Assembly: GCF_003254645.1 (NCBI RefSeq)
Contig: NZ_PNFD01000004.1
Coordinates: forward strand, 248,001 to 312,000
DNA: 64,000 bases
From: Microbacterium suaedae
GTDB lineage: Bacteria > Actinomycetota > Actinomycetes > Actinomycetales > Microbacteriaceae
Direction of reading: 5' to 3'
This document shows, in pieces, positions 27,631 to 35,000 of the stretch; the stretch's first letter is position 1, and each line of letters starts with the position of its first letter. The translations under genes and the position numbers were made by a program. The notes beneath the pieces are model-generated. The model did not search any database. It saw nothing but the letters and a program-made list of their open reading frames with translations, and was not told the DNA's origin.

Positions 27631-28332
27631 CTACTCGCCCGCAACCTCGCCGACGAGGATCCGCGCGAGTTCCTCAGGCTTGGTCAGCTGAGGCCAGTGG
27701 CTCGTCGGCAGCTCAATGACCGACATCTCCTTCACGGCCTGCATCTCAGCCGTCATCGGATGATCCGCCGCGATGAGGTTCTCGAGCTGCCCCACAGGGA
27801 ACGCCGTCGCGACGATCGTGACCGGCACCTCCCAGCGAGCCTCGTCCGTGAGGACGATCGGATCCTTCGCAACGCGTTCCGGCACGGGGATCGCCCGCGC
27901 GATGAAGTCAGCGAGCTGATCATCCGTGAAGTCCTGAAACTCGACGTCGGCGAAGTGCTCCGCGCGATCCTCCGGAAAGGGTACGAGCCCGTCGATAGCG
28001 GGCAGATCCTCGTTGATCGCCAGACCTGCGGGCGGCGGGAAGGCATCGACGAAGATCACTCGCGCGACCCGATCCGGGCGCGCATCGGTCGCTCCCCACG
28101 CAACGGCGCCGCCCGCGGAATGCCCGACGAGCACGACGCTCCCGGGCGCCTCGTCGATGAGGCGCACGATCGCGTCGACATGATCCTGAAGCCCCACGTC
28201 GCTGCTGTCGCCCGGCGCGTACCCGGGCAGGGTAGGCGCGTGTACGCGATGCCCCGCGCCCTCAAGCGCGGGCGCCTGGCCGGCCCACGATGATCCGTCG
28301 AGCCAGAATCCGGCGATGAGAATCACGTCCAT
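27631..28332 (-). CDS. Alpha/beta-hydrolase
   Basis: A 233-residue alpha/beta-hydrolase. The oxyanion-hole region is VILIAGFWLDGSSW and the nucleophile elbow is LVGHSAGGA (Ser near 85); a catalytic His lies in SHWPQLTKPEELA near the C-terminus. Similar proteins are annotated as esterases or lactonases; substrate unknown. ATG 28332 has TACGCT six bases upstream, which argues for a transcript separate from the reductase gene upstream. Confidence 0.88.
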   Translation of the reverse strand: MDVILIAGFWLDGSSWAGQAPALEGAGHRVHAPTLPGYAPGDSSDVGLQDHVDAIVRLIDEAPGSVVLVGHSAGGAVAWGATDARPDRVARVIFVDAFPPPAGLAINEDLPAIDGLVPFPEDRAEHFADVEFQDFTDDQLADFIARAIPVPERVAKDPIVLTDEARWEVPVTIVATAFPVGQLENLIAADHPMTAEMQAVKEMSVIELPTSHWPQLTKPEELARILVGEVAGE

Positions 28333-28402
28333 ACGGCGAGCGTACGGCGCGATCTCAACCCGCGAAACGGGGGCGGCCGCGTACGCGCCAAGCCCCAACG
28401 GA

Positions 28403-29374
28403 TCAGGCCACCCGCACCACCGTCTTCGCCGCCCCCGCGCCGTGGCCGAGATGGCGCAGCGCCTCCGCTGATTCGTCGAGGGCGAACTCGCGGTCGATGA
28501 TCGGCCACAGCTCCCCCGCTTCGACCAGCGCCGCGAGGTCGCGCAGCGCCTCCGCGTCTTCCGACGAGCTCAGCATCACCAGGCGCTGGCGCGTGAAGGG
28601 ATCCGCCATGGCGGCTCCGAGCGATCGCGTGATGCCCCCGAGCGGAGCGCCCTCGGGCTCCGATCCAACGACCACGAGCGCGCCCGCGTGTGACAGAGCG
28701 CGACGCATCGCACGCACAGGCCGGTGCCCTCCCGTATCGATGATCACGTCGAAGGGTCCCCGTGCAAGGGGGTCCTCACGCCTGTAGTCGACAACGTGAT
28801 CCGCGCCCGATGCCCGCGCGATCGCCGCCTTGCCCGCGCTGCAGGCGGCGACGACGGATCCGCCGAGCGATTTCGCGATCTGCACGGCAAAGTGCCCCAC
28901 GCCGCCGCCCGCGCCGAGCACCAGCACGCGATCGCCCGCGCTCGTGCGCCCCGCGTCGCGCACGGCACGGAGCGCAGCGGTCGCCGAGGTCGGGACGGCG
29001 GCGGCCTCCGCGAACGATAGGCCCATCGGCTTCGCCGCGATCCGACTCACACGCACGCGCGCAAACTCGGCGAGGGAGCCGTCAGGTGCCTCCGCGACGC
29101 CGTACACCTCGTCACCTCGCTGCAGCCCCGCCACCTCGGCCCCGACCTCGTGCACCGTGCCCGCCAGGTCTCCGCCGGGCACACGCCCACCGCGAAGCGG
29201 CATGATCGCCCGGATGAGAGCGGGACGCCCCTCGACCAGATGGACCGTGCCCGCGTCGACTCCCGCCGCGGCGACACGCACCACGACCTCTCCTTGGCCG
29301 GCAATCGGCGCCTCGCGATCGCCCATCCTCAGCACCTCTGGACCGCCGTAGCGAGCCTGCACCACCGCGCGCAT
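28403..29374 (-). CDS. Zeta-crystallin-like NADPH:quinone/enone reductase (MDR)
   Basis: A 323-residue zinc-free medium-chain reductase: VPGGDLAGTVHEVG, AAVPTSATAALRA and the NADPH motif VLVLGAGGGVGHFAVQIAK are those of quinone oxidoreductase-like proteins. The substrate is unknown. ATG 29374 follows a GGGGGGAT-type ribosome binding site and lies two bases from the stop of an XRE regulator; together with the membrane protein upstream it forms a three-gene operon. Confidence 0.9.
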   Translation of the reverse strand: MRAVVQARYGGPEVLRMGDREAPIAGQGEVVVRVAAAGVDAGTVHLVEGRPALIRAIMPLRGGRVPGGDLAGTVHEVGAEVAGLQRGDEVYGVAEAPDGSLAEFARVRVSRIAAKPMGLSFAEAAAVPTSATAALRAVRDAGRTSAGDRVLVLGAGGGVGHFAVQIAKSLGGSVVAACSAGKAAIARASGADHVVDYRREDPLARGPFDVIIDTGGHRPVRAMRRALSHAGALVVVGSEPEGAPLGGITRSLGAAMADPFTRQRLVMLSSSEDAEALRDLAALVEAGELWPIIDREFALDESAEALRHLGHGAGAAKTVVRVA

Positions 29375-29375
29375 C

Positions 29376-29597
29376 TCATCCCCCCTCGGGATACTCGAAC
29401 ACCTCGTCGATCCCCACGCCGAATGCACGGGCGATCAGGAACGCGACCTCGAGCGACGGCGAGTACCGCCCCTGCTCGATCGCGATGAGCGTCTGGCGCG
29501 TGATCCCCACACGCGACGCCAGCTCCGCCTGCGTCATCTCATCGGCGTCGAAGCGCAGGCGGCGGATCCGATTCGTCACCCTCGTCGGCTTCACCAT
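29376..29597 (-). CDS. Small XRE-family regulator
   Basis: A 73-residue Cro/CI-type HTH protein with little beyond the helix-turn-helix: [28 protein letters not shown] is split over residues about 20-47 and is followed by [17 protein letters not shown]. Its start codon overlaps the stop of the membrane protein gene. Short XRE proteins paired with small membrane proteins are a recurrent bacterial two-gene module; it probably controls its own operon. Confidence 0.9.
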   Translation of the reverse strand: MVKPTRVTNRIRRLRFDADEMTQAELASRVGITRQTLIAIEQGRYSPSLEVAFLIARAFGVGIDEVFEYPEGG

Positions 29598-30010
29598 GCG
29601 GGATCGAAGCCTCGACGATATGCGTAGATGCGGGCGACACCGCCGAACACGGCGGAGAGCGCGAAGCCCAAGAGAATCGCGTTCGCGATCCAGAAATGCG
29701 CCGATTCGAAGAGCGCGAGTGACAGCGCGACGGCACCGCCGAGGAGAACGAAGCTGTGTCCGATGCGTTCGGACCATTTCTCGATCAGGAGATCGCGCTC
29801 GTCCCTCTCACCGCGGAACCCGCCCAAGATCCAGCACAGCAGGAAGACTCCCCCGATGACCGCGGGGAGCATCACGGTGAGGACGCCGCCGTAGCCCGCG
29901 TCGACGAGCGGACCGCCGCCGGCACGCACAAGGACGATCGCGACGTATGCCGGATACGCAACGGCGACGACCGCCATCTGCACCCACGCCGTCCGCTCGC
30001 CCGGCGCCAT
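29591..30010 (-). CDS. Small multi-pass membrane protein paired with XRE regulator
   Basis: A 139-residue protein with four hydrophobic segments and a conserved-looking central loop [22 protein letters not shown]. Such DUF-type proteins with ERDE...W..R..H loops commonly precede a short XRE regulator. ATG 30010 is preferred over the TTG at 30043 because TTGACA there reads as a -35 hexamer. First gene of an operon with the XRE gene and the reductase. Confidence 0.8.
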   Translation of the reverse strand: MAPGERTAWVQMAVVAVAYPAYVAIVLVRAGGGPLVDAGYGGVLTVMLPAVIGGVFLLCWILGGFRGERDERDLLIEKWSERIGHSFVLLGGAVALSLALFESAHFWIANAILLGFALSAVFGGVARIYAYRRGFDPAW

Positions 30011-30037
30011 GTCATTTCGCACGTCAGCCCCCGTCCA

Positions 30038-30055
30038 TGTCAAAGATTCATGACA
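30038..30055. promoter_or_regulatory. Palindrome upstream of membrane protein/XRE operon
   Basis: TGTCA-aagattca-TGACA: 5-bp arms centred 37 bases before the ATG at 30010, overlapping the -35-like TTGACA. A likely operator for the XRE protein of the operon (inference). Confidence 0.4.
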
Positions 30056-30170
30056 CGGTCAACGTAATCCATATGCGACATGGAGTCAAACATTATTTAC
30101 ACGTTGACACCCACGGGATCGGTGCGAACAAAACCTGCGGCCCCTTTGCCTCGACGGAGCCATGCGCCGC

Positions 30171-30461
30171 TCAGCCCTCGAGCATCGCCCGGCGCTCCGG
30201 ATGGGTGTCGAACCATTCGGCGACGTACCAGCAGACGGGCAGGATCCTCCGACCGCCGAGCGCCTCAATCGCGTCGACCGCGCGTTCGGTCACGACCCCG
30301 GCGAAGCCGTGCCCGCGATGCGCGGGGATCGTGAACGCCCGCGTGAGAGCGATCGTGTCGCCGCGCCGTTCATAGTCGAGCACGCTCACGAGCTCGTCGC
30401 CGCGGCGCAGTTCGTAGCGAGACCTGTCCGCGACATCCGTGAATGTCAGTTCCTCCGTCAC
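30171..30461 (-). CDS. GNAT-fold N-acetyltransferase, YjdJ type
   Basis: A 96-residue short GCN5-like protein. The family features are ALTRAFTIPAHRGHGFAGVVTERAVDA (acetyl-CoA loop RGHGFAG) and ILPVCWYVAEWFDTHPE, as in the small YjdJ-like acetyltransferases. Start uncertain: GTG 30461 has TTGAAT six bases upstream, GTG 30476 adds five residues. Single gene; divergent from the leader peptide. Confidence 0.85.
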   Translation of the reverse strand: MTEELTFTDVADRSRYELRRGDELVSVLDYERRGDTIALTRAFTIPAHRGHGFAGVVTERAVDAIEALGGRRILPVCWYVAEWFDTHPERRAMLEG

Positions 30462-30550
30462 ATCTTGATTCAACACCGCGCGCCACCGTCCTGTTCCGCG
30501 GCAGGACGATGCTCCCGCACGACATCCGACGTCACAGACCGCGTCACGGA

Positions 30551-30580
30551 TTGACACGGGGCGTCGCACGCAGTCACAAT
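30551..30580 (+). promoter_or_regulatory. Strong promoter for the leader peptide transcript
   Basis: TTGACA (30551-30556), 18-base spacer, CACAAT (30575-30580), then seven bases to the ATG at 30588. One of the most consensus-like -35 hexamers in the window. Confidence 0.6.
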
Positions 30581-30587
30581 GAGCCAC

Positions 30588-30689
30588 ATGACTGACGACA
30601 CGCAGATTCTGTCCGCCCGGGAGGCGAACGGAGTTGCCGGTGCCGTGATGCCCGGCCGCGTTGTCATGTGCTGTCGAATGTGCCGCTGA
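30588..30689 (+). CDS. 33-residue Cys-rich putative leader peptide
   Basis: ATG 30588 opens a 33-codon ORF that starts MTDDTQILSAREANG and ends VVMCCRMCR, placing three cysteine codons and two arginine codons in the last six. A strong promoter with a leaderless geometry drives it and a 173-base untranslated stretch with a hairpin separates it from the winged-helix gene. This layout resembles the cysteine-sensing leader ORFs known from actinobacteria. No homologue is claimed. Confidence 0.55.
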   Translation: MTDDTQILSAREANGVAGAVMPGRVVMCCRMCR

Positions 30690-30862
30690 GCGACTCACCC
30701 CGCCGAGCACTTCCGTCCAGCCGCCGGTTCTGCGCACCGCGCCCGCCGTCCTGGAGCACGCATCGCCTCGATTGAGGCGCGCATCCCGCGCTTTCCGCGC
30801 GATTCGACGCACCTTTCCCGGATCCTTCTTGCGGATCCGCGCATACTTCAAGGACCATCCTC
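30690..30862 (+). promoter_or_regulatory. Leader region with hairpins before winged-helix gene
   Basis: Contains a perfect CGCCTC-gatt-GAGGCG hairpin (30764-30779), a GGATCC-ttcttgc-GGATCC pair and an AAGGA ribosome binding site ahead of ATG 30863. Possibly the expression platform of an attenuator linked to the Cys-rich ORF. Confidence 0.4.
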
Positions 30863-31633
30863 ATGACCACTCTGATCGCACCCGCCGCCCGACCGACCCG
30901 ACAGACGCACCTCCGCGCGGTACCCTCGCTCCGTGAGCAGCAGGCAGTCCGTACGGCACATCCCTCGAATGGCCGCACCGTGAACGACGACTCCGCACCC
31001 CAGTCTGCCCCGGCGGCGCCCGCGGGCCCGCCCTCCGGATCCGAGCCGCGCGGCTTCGCCCTCTATGTCGGCCTCGACGAGGCCTCCGCGGCGGCCGACG
31101 GCGTCAGCCTGAACGTGCTCGTCGACGCGCTGCGCCGCACGATCGCCGATCTGTCGCCGCGCGCCGAGACGTACGCGACGGTCGCCCTCGCCTCGCAGGA
31201 CGCGGGCGGCCGCGATATCGACATCGTCCGCCTCGCCCTGAAGGAGCCGGGCGCCGTGGCGCGCGTGCGTTCGGAGGCTCCCGCTCGAAATGCCGACACC
31301 GGCGTCGTCGTCGACATCTCGCGCAAACGGGTCACGATCGACGGTGAAAGCGCATCGCTCACCTACAAGGAGTTCGAGCTGCTGCAGTACCTCGTCCTGC
31401 GCGAGGGGCGCACGATCGAGCGCGCCGAGCTCGTCGACTCGCTGTGGCAGACCGGCGACGAAGACGCCCCCGGCGAGCGGACGATCGACGTGCACGTGCG
31501 ACGCCTGCGCGCCAAGCTCGGCCGCTACGAGGACATCGTCCGCACCGTGCGGGGCATCGGATACCGCTTCGACCGGCACGCCGACGTCACCATCCGCTAC
31601 GGAGCCGGCGCCCCCTCGCCCGACCGCTTCTGA
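30863..31633 (+). CDS. Orphan OmpR-type winged-helix regulator
   Basis: A 256-residue protein whose C-terminal third is a response-regulator effector domain: SLTYKEFELLQYLVLREG, IDVHVRRLRAKLG and VRTVRGIGYRFD. There is no receiver domain; instead about 45 disordered Pro/Ala-rich residues and an uncharacterised 80-residue region (FALYVGLDEASAAAD...) precede it. Such receiver-less proteins cannot be phosphorylated in the usual way, so another input is expected. A GTG at 30979 would drop the disordered part. Confidence 0.85.
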   Translation: MTTLIAPAARPTRQTHLRAVPSLREQQAVRTAHPSNGRTVNDDSAPQSAPAAPAGPPSGSEPRGFALYVGLDEASAAADGVSLNVLVDALRRTIADLSPRAETYATVALASQDAGGRDIDIVRLALKEPGAVARVRSEAPARNADTGVVVDISRKRVTIDGESASLTYKEFELLQYLVLREGRTIERAELVDSLWQTGDEDAPGERTIDVHVRRLRAKLGRYEDIVRTVRGIGYRFDRHADVTIRYGAGAPSPDRF

Positions 31634-31670
31634 AAAGCCGCGCGAGCGCGCGGCGCCTCGGTGGGATTCG

Positions 31671-31692
31671 GGTCGATTCCTGATAATCGACC
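31671..31692. terminator. Hairpin behind winged-helix gene
   Basis: GGTCGATT-cctgat-AATCGACC, a perfect 8-bp stem, 38 bases behind the stop and followed by AGTTTCCC. Confidence 0.5.
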
Positions 31693-31767
31693 AGTTTCCC
31701 GACGAGGCGCCCGCCTCTCGGCATCCGCGGCGACCATCCCGCAGACCGTCGGTGCGCCACACAGGAT

Positions 31768-31823
31768 GGGTCGCCAGAAAACGCGGGTTCGTGCGGCGGC
31801 CAACTAGCGTTTTCTGGCGACCC
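31768..31823. repeat. Inverted-repeat element D (17-bp perfect arms)
   Basis: GGGTCGCCAGAAAACGC and its exact complement GCGTTTTCTGGCGACCC flank a 22-base loop. It lies between two genes of the same direction. Similar in plan, but not in sequence, to the elements at 49015, 49949 and 55920. Confidence 0.8.
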
Positions 31824-31899
31824 TCTGTTCCTTCGACATGCCGCGCCGCGCCGAGCCGCGGGCGGCGTGAGCCCAGGAGGTCGGCGTAGCGTGACGGCC

Positions 31900-32835
31900 A
31901 TGCCCACCGCCGTTCGCGAGTCGCCGCCGCAGACGCGGTATGCGCCGCGCGCGGCGATCGATCTGCGGGCGACGGTCGGGGTGCTGCAGCGGGGGCCGGG
32001 CGATCCGGCGCAGACGCACGCGGGCGGCGTGATCTGGCGGGCGATGCGCACGCCCGACGGCATTGCGACGCTCGCGCTGTCACAGACCGCCGATGGATCC
32101 GTGCGGGCGGCCGCGTGGGGGCCGGGACGCGAGCGGGCGCTCGCGCAGGTGCCCGCGCTGTGCGGGGCGGGCGACGACGTCGACGGATTCGACGCGTCGC
32201 ACCACCCGCTCATCGCCGAGGCGCACCGCCGCCACCTCGGCCTGCGCCTCACCCGCACCGACGCACCGTTCGACGCACTGACGCAGTCGGTGATCGAGCA
32301 GAAGGTCACCCTGCGCCAGGCGTTCGGCGCGTGGCGCCGACTCGTCGCGAGATTCGGCGATCCCGCGCCGGGCCCCACGCCTCGACCTCTCACCGTGCCG
32401 CCCGCGCCCGCGGTGTGGCAGCGGATCCCGTCCTGGGCGTGGCACCGCGCGGGTCTCGAGCCGCCCCAGGCGCGCACGATCGCCCAGGCGGCGCCCCGCG
32501 CCGCATCGCTCGACCGCGCCCTCGCGCGTTCGTCCGACGGAGACGCGCGCGACCGCCACCTCACCGCGCTGCCGGGCGTCGGGCCCTGGACGGCCGCCGA
32601 GACACGGATCCGCGCATTCGGCGATCCCGACGCCGTCAGCGTGGGCGACTACCACCTCGCGCACCACGTGGGATACGCACTCGCCGGGTCTCGCACGAAC
32701 GACGACGGCATGCTCGCCCTGCTCGAACCGTGGCGCGGGCACCGGCAGCGGGTGATCCGTCTCATCCTCGCCGCCGGCCTCACGGAACCGCGCCGGGGGC
32801 CGCGGCTGCACATCGAAGATCACCGGGAGCGATGA
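31900..32835 (+). CDS. AlkA-like DNA-3-methyladenine glycosylase II
   Basis: A 311-residue HhH-GPD base-excision glycosylase. The hairpin-helix-hairpin and catalytic region reads LTALPGVGPWTAAETRIRAFGDPDAVSVGDYHLAHH, split here as about residues 210-245, with the catalytic Asp in VGDYHL. N-terminal part with FDALTQSVIEQKVTLRQA is as in AlkA-type proteins. ATG 31900 has TAGCGT seven bases upstream. It removes alkylated bases from DNA. Confidence 0.9.
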   Translation: MPTAVRESPPQTRYAPRAAIDLRATVGVLQRGPGDPAQTHAGGVIWRAMRTPDGIATLALSQTADGSVRAAAWGPGRERALAQVPALCGAGDDVDGFDASHHPLIAEAHRRHLGLRLTRTDAPFDALTQSVIEQKVTLRQAFGAWRRLVARFGDPAPGPTPRPLTVPPAPAVWQRIPSWAWHRAGLEPPQARTIAQAAPRAASLDRALARSSDGDARDRHLTALPGVGPWTAAETRIRAFGDPDAVSVGDYHLAHHVGYALAGSRTNDDGMLALLEPWRGHRQRVIRLILAAGLTEPRRGPRLHIEDHRER

Positions 32836-32876
32836 TGCACGACTCCCACCACGAAGATCCGCGCCACAATGGAGAC

Positions 32877-33077
32877 ATGTCTCCGCGTGCCCGCAGGACC
32901 CTCATCTCGATCGGGCTGTTCGCCCTCGCGGTGCTCGTCGGCTCGATCCTCGGCAGCGCATGGCTCGGCGCGACGATCGGCGTTCTCATCGGAATCGGCG
33001 CACTCATCGCGTTCGAATCGAAGCGCGGCGGCAATCAGGGCCTCTACGACAAGGACGACGACGGCGCAGAGCTGTAA
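32877..33077 (+). CDS. 66-residue two-segment membrane protein
   Basis: Begins MSPRARRTLISIGLFALAV, with two hydrophobic stretches (IGLFALAVLVGSILG and ATIGVLIGIGALIAF) and an acidic tail. ATG 32877 has CACAAT six bases upstream. ATG 32832, overlapping the alkA stop, would add a His-rich 15-residue leader (MMHDSHHEDPRHNG). No family recognised. Confidence 0.7.
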   Translation: MSPRARRTLISIGLFALAVLVGSILGSAWLGATIGVLIGIGALIAFESKRGGNQGLYDKDDDGAEL

Positions 33078-33126
33078 CCGCGCGGGGCGCTCCCACCGCT
33101 CTCGCAGGAGACTCTGAGCCCGCCAC

Positions 33127-33143
33127 CGTTATCGGTTCGTTAC
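33127..33143. promoter_or_regulatory. Candidate MtrA-type direct repeat
   Basis: CGTTAT-cggtt-CGTTAC, two near-identical hexamers 11 bases apart; on the other strand GTAACG-N5-ATAACG. MtrA sites of actinobacteria are GTAAC-type direct repeats of this period and often lie before cell-wall hydrolase and Rpf genes. Function inferred. Confidence 0.4.
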
Positions 33144-33164
33144 CAAAGGGCTTCACGCCCGTCC

Positions 33165-33186
33165 GATCCGCACCATGATGCGGATC
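33165..33186. repeat. Inverted repeat
   Basis: GATCCGCA-ccatga-TGCGGATC, perfect 8-bp arms around a six-base loop, in the leader of the transglycosylase gene. Confidence 0.6.
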
Positions 33187-33401
33187 CGCGCGTTCCGCCG
33201 CGCACACTCAGGTTTCCGGGGCGAATCAGGCGAGGACCGCCCGAATCCGGCCGATGCCGGGGGTTTTCCGCGCGTGCGTTCAGAATCGGCCCCCATCGTC
33301 GGTACCCGGCAGCCACGCTGGCACTGTCCGACACGTGCCGCCCGCCGCACGCAGCGACCCGACTGCGCTCCCCGCACAGACTCTTTGGACGAACCTCCCG
33401 C

Positions 33402-34238
33402 ATGACGACTGACGAGACACCTCTGCTCACCCCCTTCCCCCGCGCGAACCACCTTCGCCTGCTCCGCCAGGATCGCGAGCGTCGTCGTCGCCGCTTCGGC
33501 TTCGGCGCGGCCCTCGCCGTCGGCCTCCTCGCCGTCGGCACCGGAACGTCCGCGTATGCGATGGACACGATGATCCCGCGCGAGAAGGCGGGCACCATCC
33601 AGACGGCGACGGGCGAGACAGCCGCCGAGGCTCAGGAGACGCTCGTCGCGGCGAAGAACCTGCTCGAGCGCGCCGAGGACAAGGTCGACGCGACGGAGCT
33701 CACGGCATCCGTCGAGTACCTCGAGGACTACGAGGGCATGCCCGCCTCGATCGCCGATGACGCGACCGCCGAGGCCAACGAGGCGATCGAGGATCTCACC
33801 GTCGAGGTGACGGAGTACGAAGAGGAGCAGGCCGCGAAGGCCGAGCAGGAGCGCAAGGAGCAGGAAGAGGCCGCGGCCGCCGCCGCGGCGGAGGAGCAGG
33901 CCGCCGCCGAGGCCCTCGCCGCCGCCAACACGGTCGAGGGCGCGAAGGCCACGGCCCAGCAGCTCGCGCTCAGCACCTACGGCTGGGGCGGCGACCAGTT
34001 CAGCTGCCTCGATCTGCTGTGGACGAAGGAGTCGGGCTGGAACTACCAGGCGTCGAACCCGTCGAGCGGCGCGTACGGCATCCCGCAGTCGCTGCCCGGC
34101 AGCAAGATGGCCACAGTCGCGTCCGACTGGGCGAGCAACGCCACGACGCAGATCACGTGGGGTCTGCAGTACATCTCCGCGGCCTACGGCACGCCCTGCG
34201 CCGCGTGGGGCCACTCGCAGGCCGTGAACTGGTACTGA
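33402..34238 (+). CDS. Secreted transglycosylase-like protein
   Basis: A 278-residue protein with a basic N-terminus (RERRRRRFGFG), a hydrophobic segment LAVGLLAVGTGTSAYAMD that acts as signal peptide or anchor (about 35-58), a 120-residue Ala/Glu-rich coiled coil, and a C-terminal lysozyme-like domain: FSCLDLLWTKESGWNYQASNPSSGAYGIPQS with catalytic Glu in TKESGW, and TQITWGLQYISAAYGTPCAAW. Two cysteines may form a disulphide. Acts on peptidoglycan outside the cell. Resembles actinobacterial transglycosylase/Rpf-like proteins. Confidence 0.88.
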   Translation: MTTDETPLLTPFPRANHLRLLRQDRERRRRRFGFGAALAVGLLAVGTGTSAYAMDTMIPREKAGTIQTATGETAAEAQETLVAAKNLLERAEDKVDATELTASVEYLEDYEGMPASIADDATAEANEAIEDLTVEVTEYEEEQAAKAEQERKEQEEAAAAAAAEEQAAAEALAAANTVEGAKATAQQLALSTYGWGGDQFSCLDLLWTKESGWNYQASNPSSGAYGIPQSLPGSKMATVASDWASNATTQITWGLQYISAAYGTPCAAWGHSQAVNWY

Positions 34239-34244
34239 GCCGGT

Positions 34245-35000
34245 TCAGTAGTACACGGCGAGCGGGCCGTTCGGGCCCGGCACGACCTGCACGGGGGTGT
34301 CGAACACCCTTGTGAGGACGTCGTCGGTCATGATCTCGTCCGGCCCGCCGAACTCCACCACCCGGCCGTCCTTCACGGCGCAGATGCGATCGGCGTAGTG
34401 CCCCGCGAAGTTGATGTCGTGCAGCACGATCACGATCGTGCGTCCGAGCTCCTCTGCCGCGCGGCGCAGCTGCTGCATCATCTGCACCGAGTGACGCATG
34501 TCGAGGTTGTTGAGCGGCTCATCGAGCAGCACGTAGTCGGTCTCCTGCGACAGAACCATCGCGACGTACGCGCGCTGACGCTGTCCGCCCGAGAGCTGGT
34601 CAAGATAGCGCCCTTCGAGCGCACCGAGGTCGAGGAAGTCGATCGCCCGGGTGATGATCTCCTCGTCTGCGCTCGTGAGGCGCCCCTTCGAGTACGGGAA
34701 CCGTCCGAACGACACGAGCTGGCGCACCGTCAGACGCGTGATGAAGTGGTTCTCCTGGCGCAGGATCGACACGATCCTGGCGAGATCCTTCGATGCGGTC
34801 GAAGCGACGTCGTAGCCGGCGACCTTGATCGTGCCGTCATCGATGCCGAGAAGGCGCCCGATCATCGTGAGAAGGGTGGACTTCCCGGCGCCATTCGGCC
34901 CGACGAGCGCCGTGATCCCGCCGCCCGGGATCTCGATGTCGACGGGGCCGATCTCGACCTCGCCGCCGTACTGCTTGCGAACACCGGTGAGCGAGATCAC
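34245..35000 (-). CDS. Iron-siderophore ABC importer ATPase
   Basis: A 251-residue FepC/YclP-like ATPase: Walker A GPNGAGKST near 35, signature LSGGQRQRAYVA near 135, Walker B VLLDEPLNNLD near 155, and the switch His in VIVLHDINFA. It drives siderophore import through the two permeases upstream. GTG 35000 follows GAAAGGGG and overlaps the permease stop (GTGA). The closest plan is the petrobactin-type YclNOPQ/FatBCD group. Confidence 0.93.
   Translation of the reverse strand: MISLTGVRKQYGGEVEIGPVDIEIPGGGITALVGPNGAGKSTLLTMIGRLLGIDDGTIKVAGYDVASTASKDLARIVSILRQENHFITRLTVRQLVSFGRFPYSKGRLTSADEEIITRAIDFLDLGALEGRYLDQLSGGQRQRAYVAMVLSQETDYVLLDEPLNNLDMRHSVQMMQQLRRAAEELGRTIVIVLHDINFAGHYADRICAVKDGRVVEFGGPDEIMTDDVLTRVFDTPVQVVPGPNGPLAVYY

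Larger units (their letters stand above)
33078..33401. other. 324-base gene-less upstream region of transglycosylase gene
   Basis: Holds a candidate MtrA-like direct repeat at 33127-33143 and an inverted repeat at 33165-33186. A 76-codon frame from 33175 runs through it but has no ribosome binding site and unremarkable composition, so I treat the stretch as promoter and leader. Confidence 0.5.

Noticed and set aside
33078..33401. ydaO/c-di-AMP riboswitch before the transglycosylase gene
   Set aside because: Such genes often have one in actinobacteria, but the conserved aptamer blocks are not seen.
33175..33405. 76-codon frame before the transglycosylase gene
   Set aside because: No ribosome binding site or promoter spacing, overlaps the real start, and contains an inverted repeat and regulatory-looking repeat; treated as leader.
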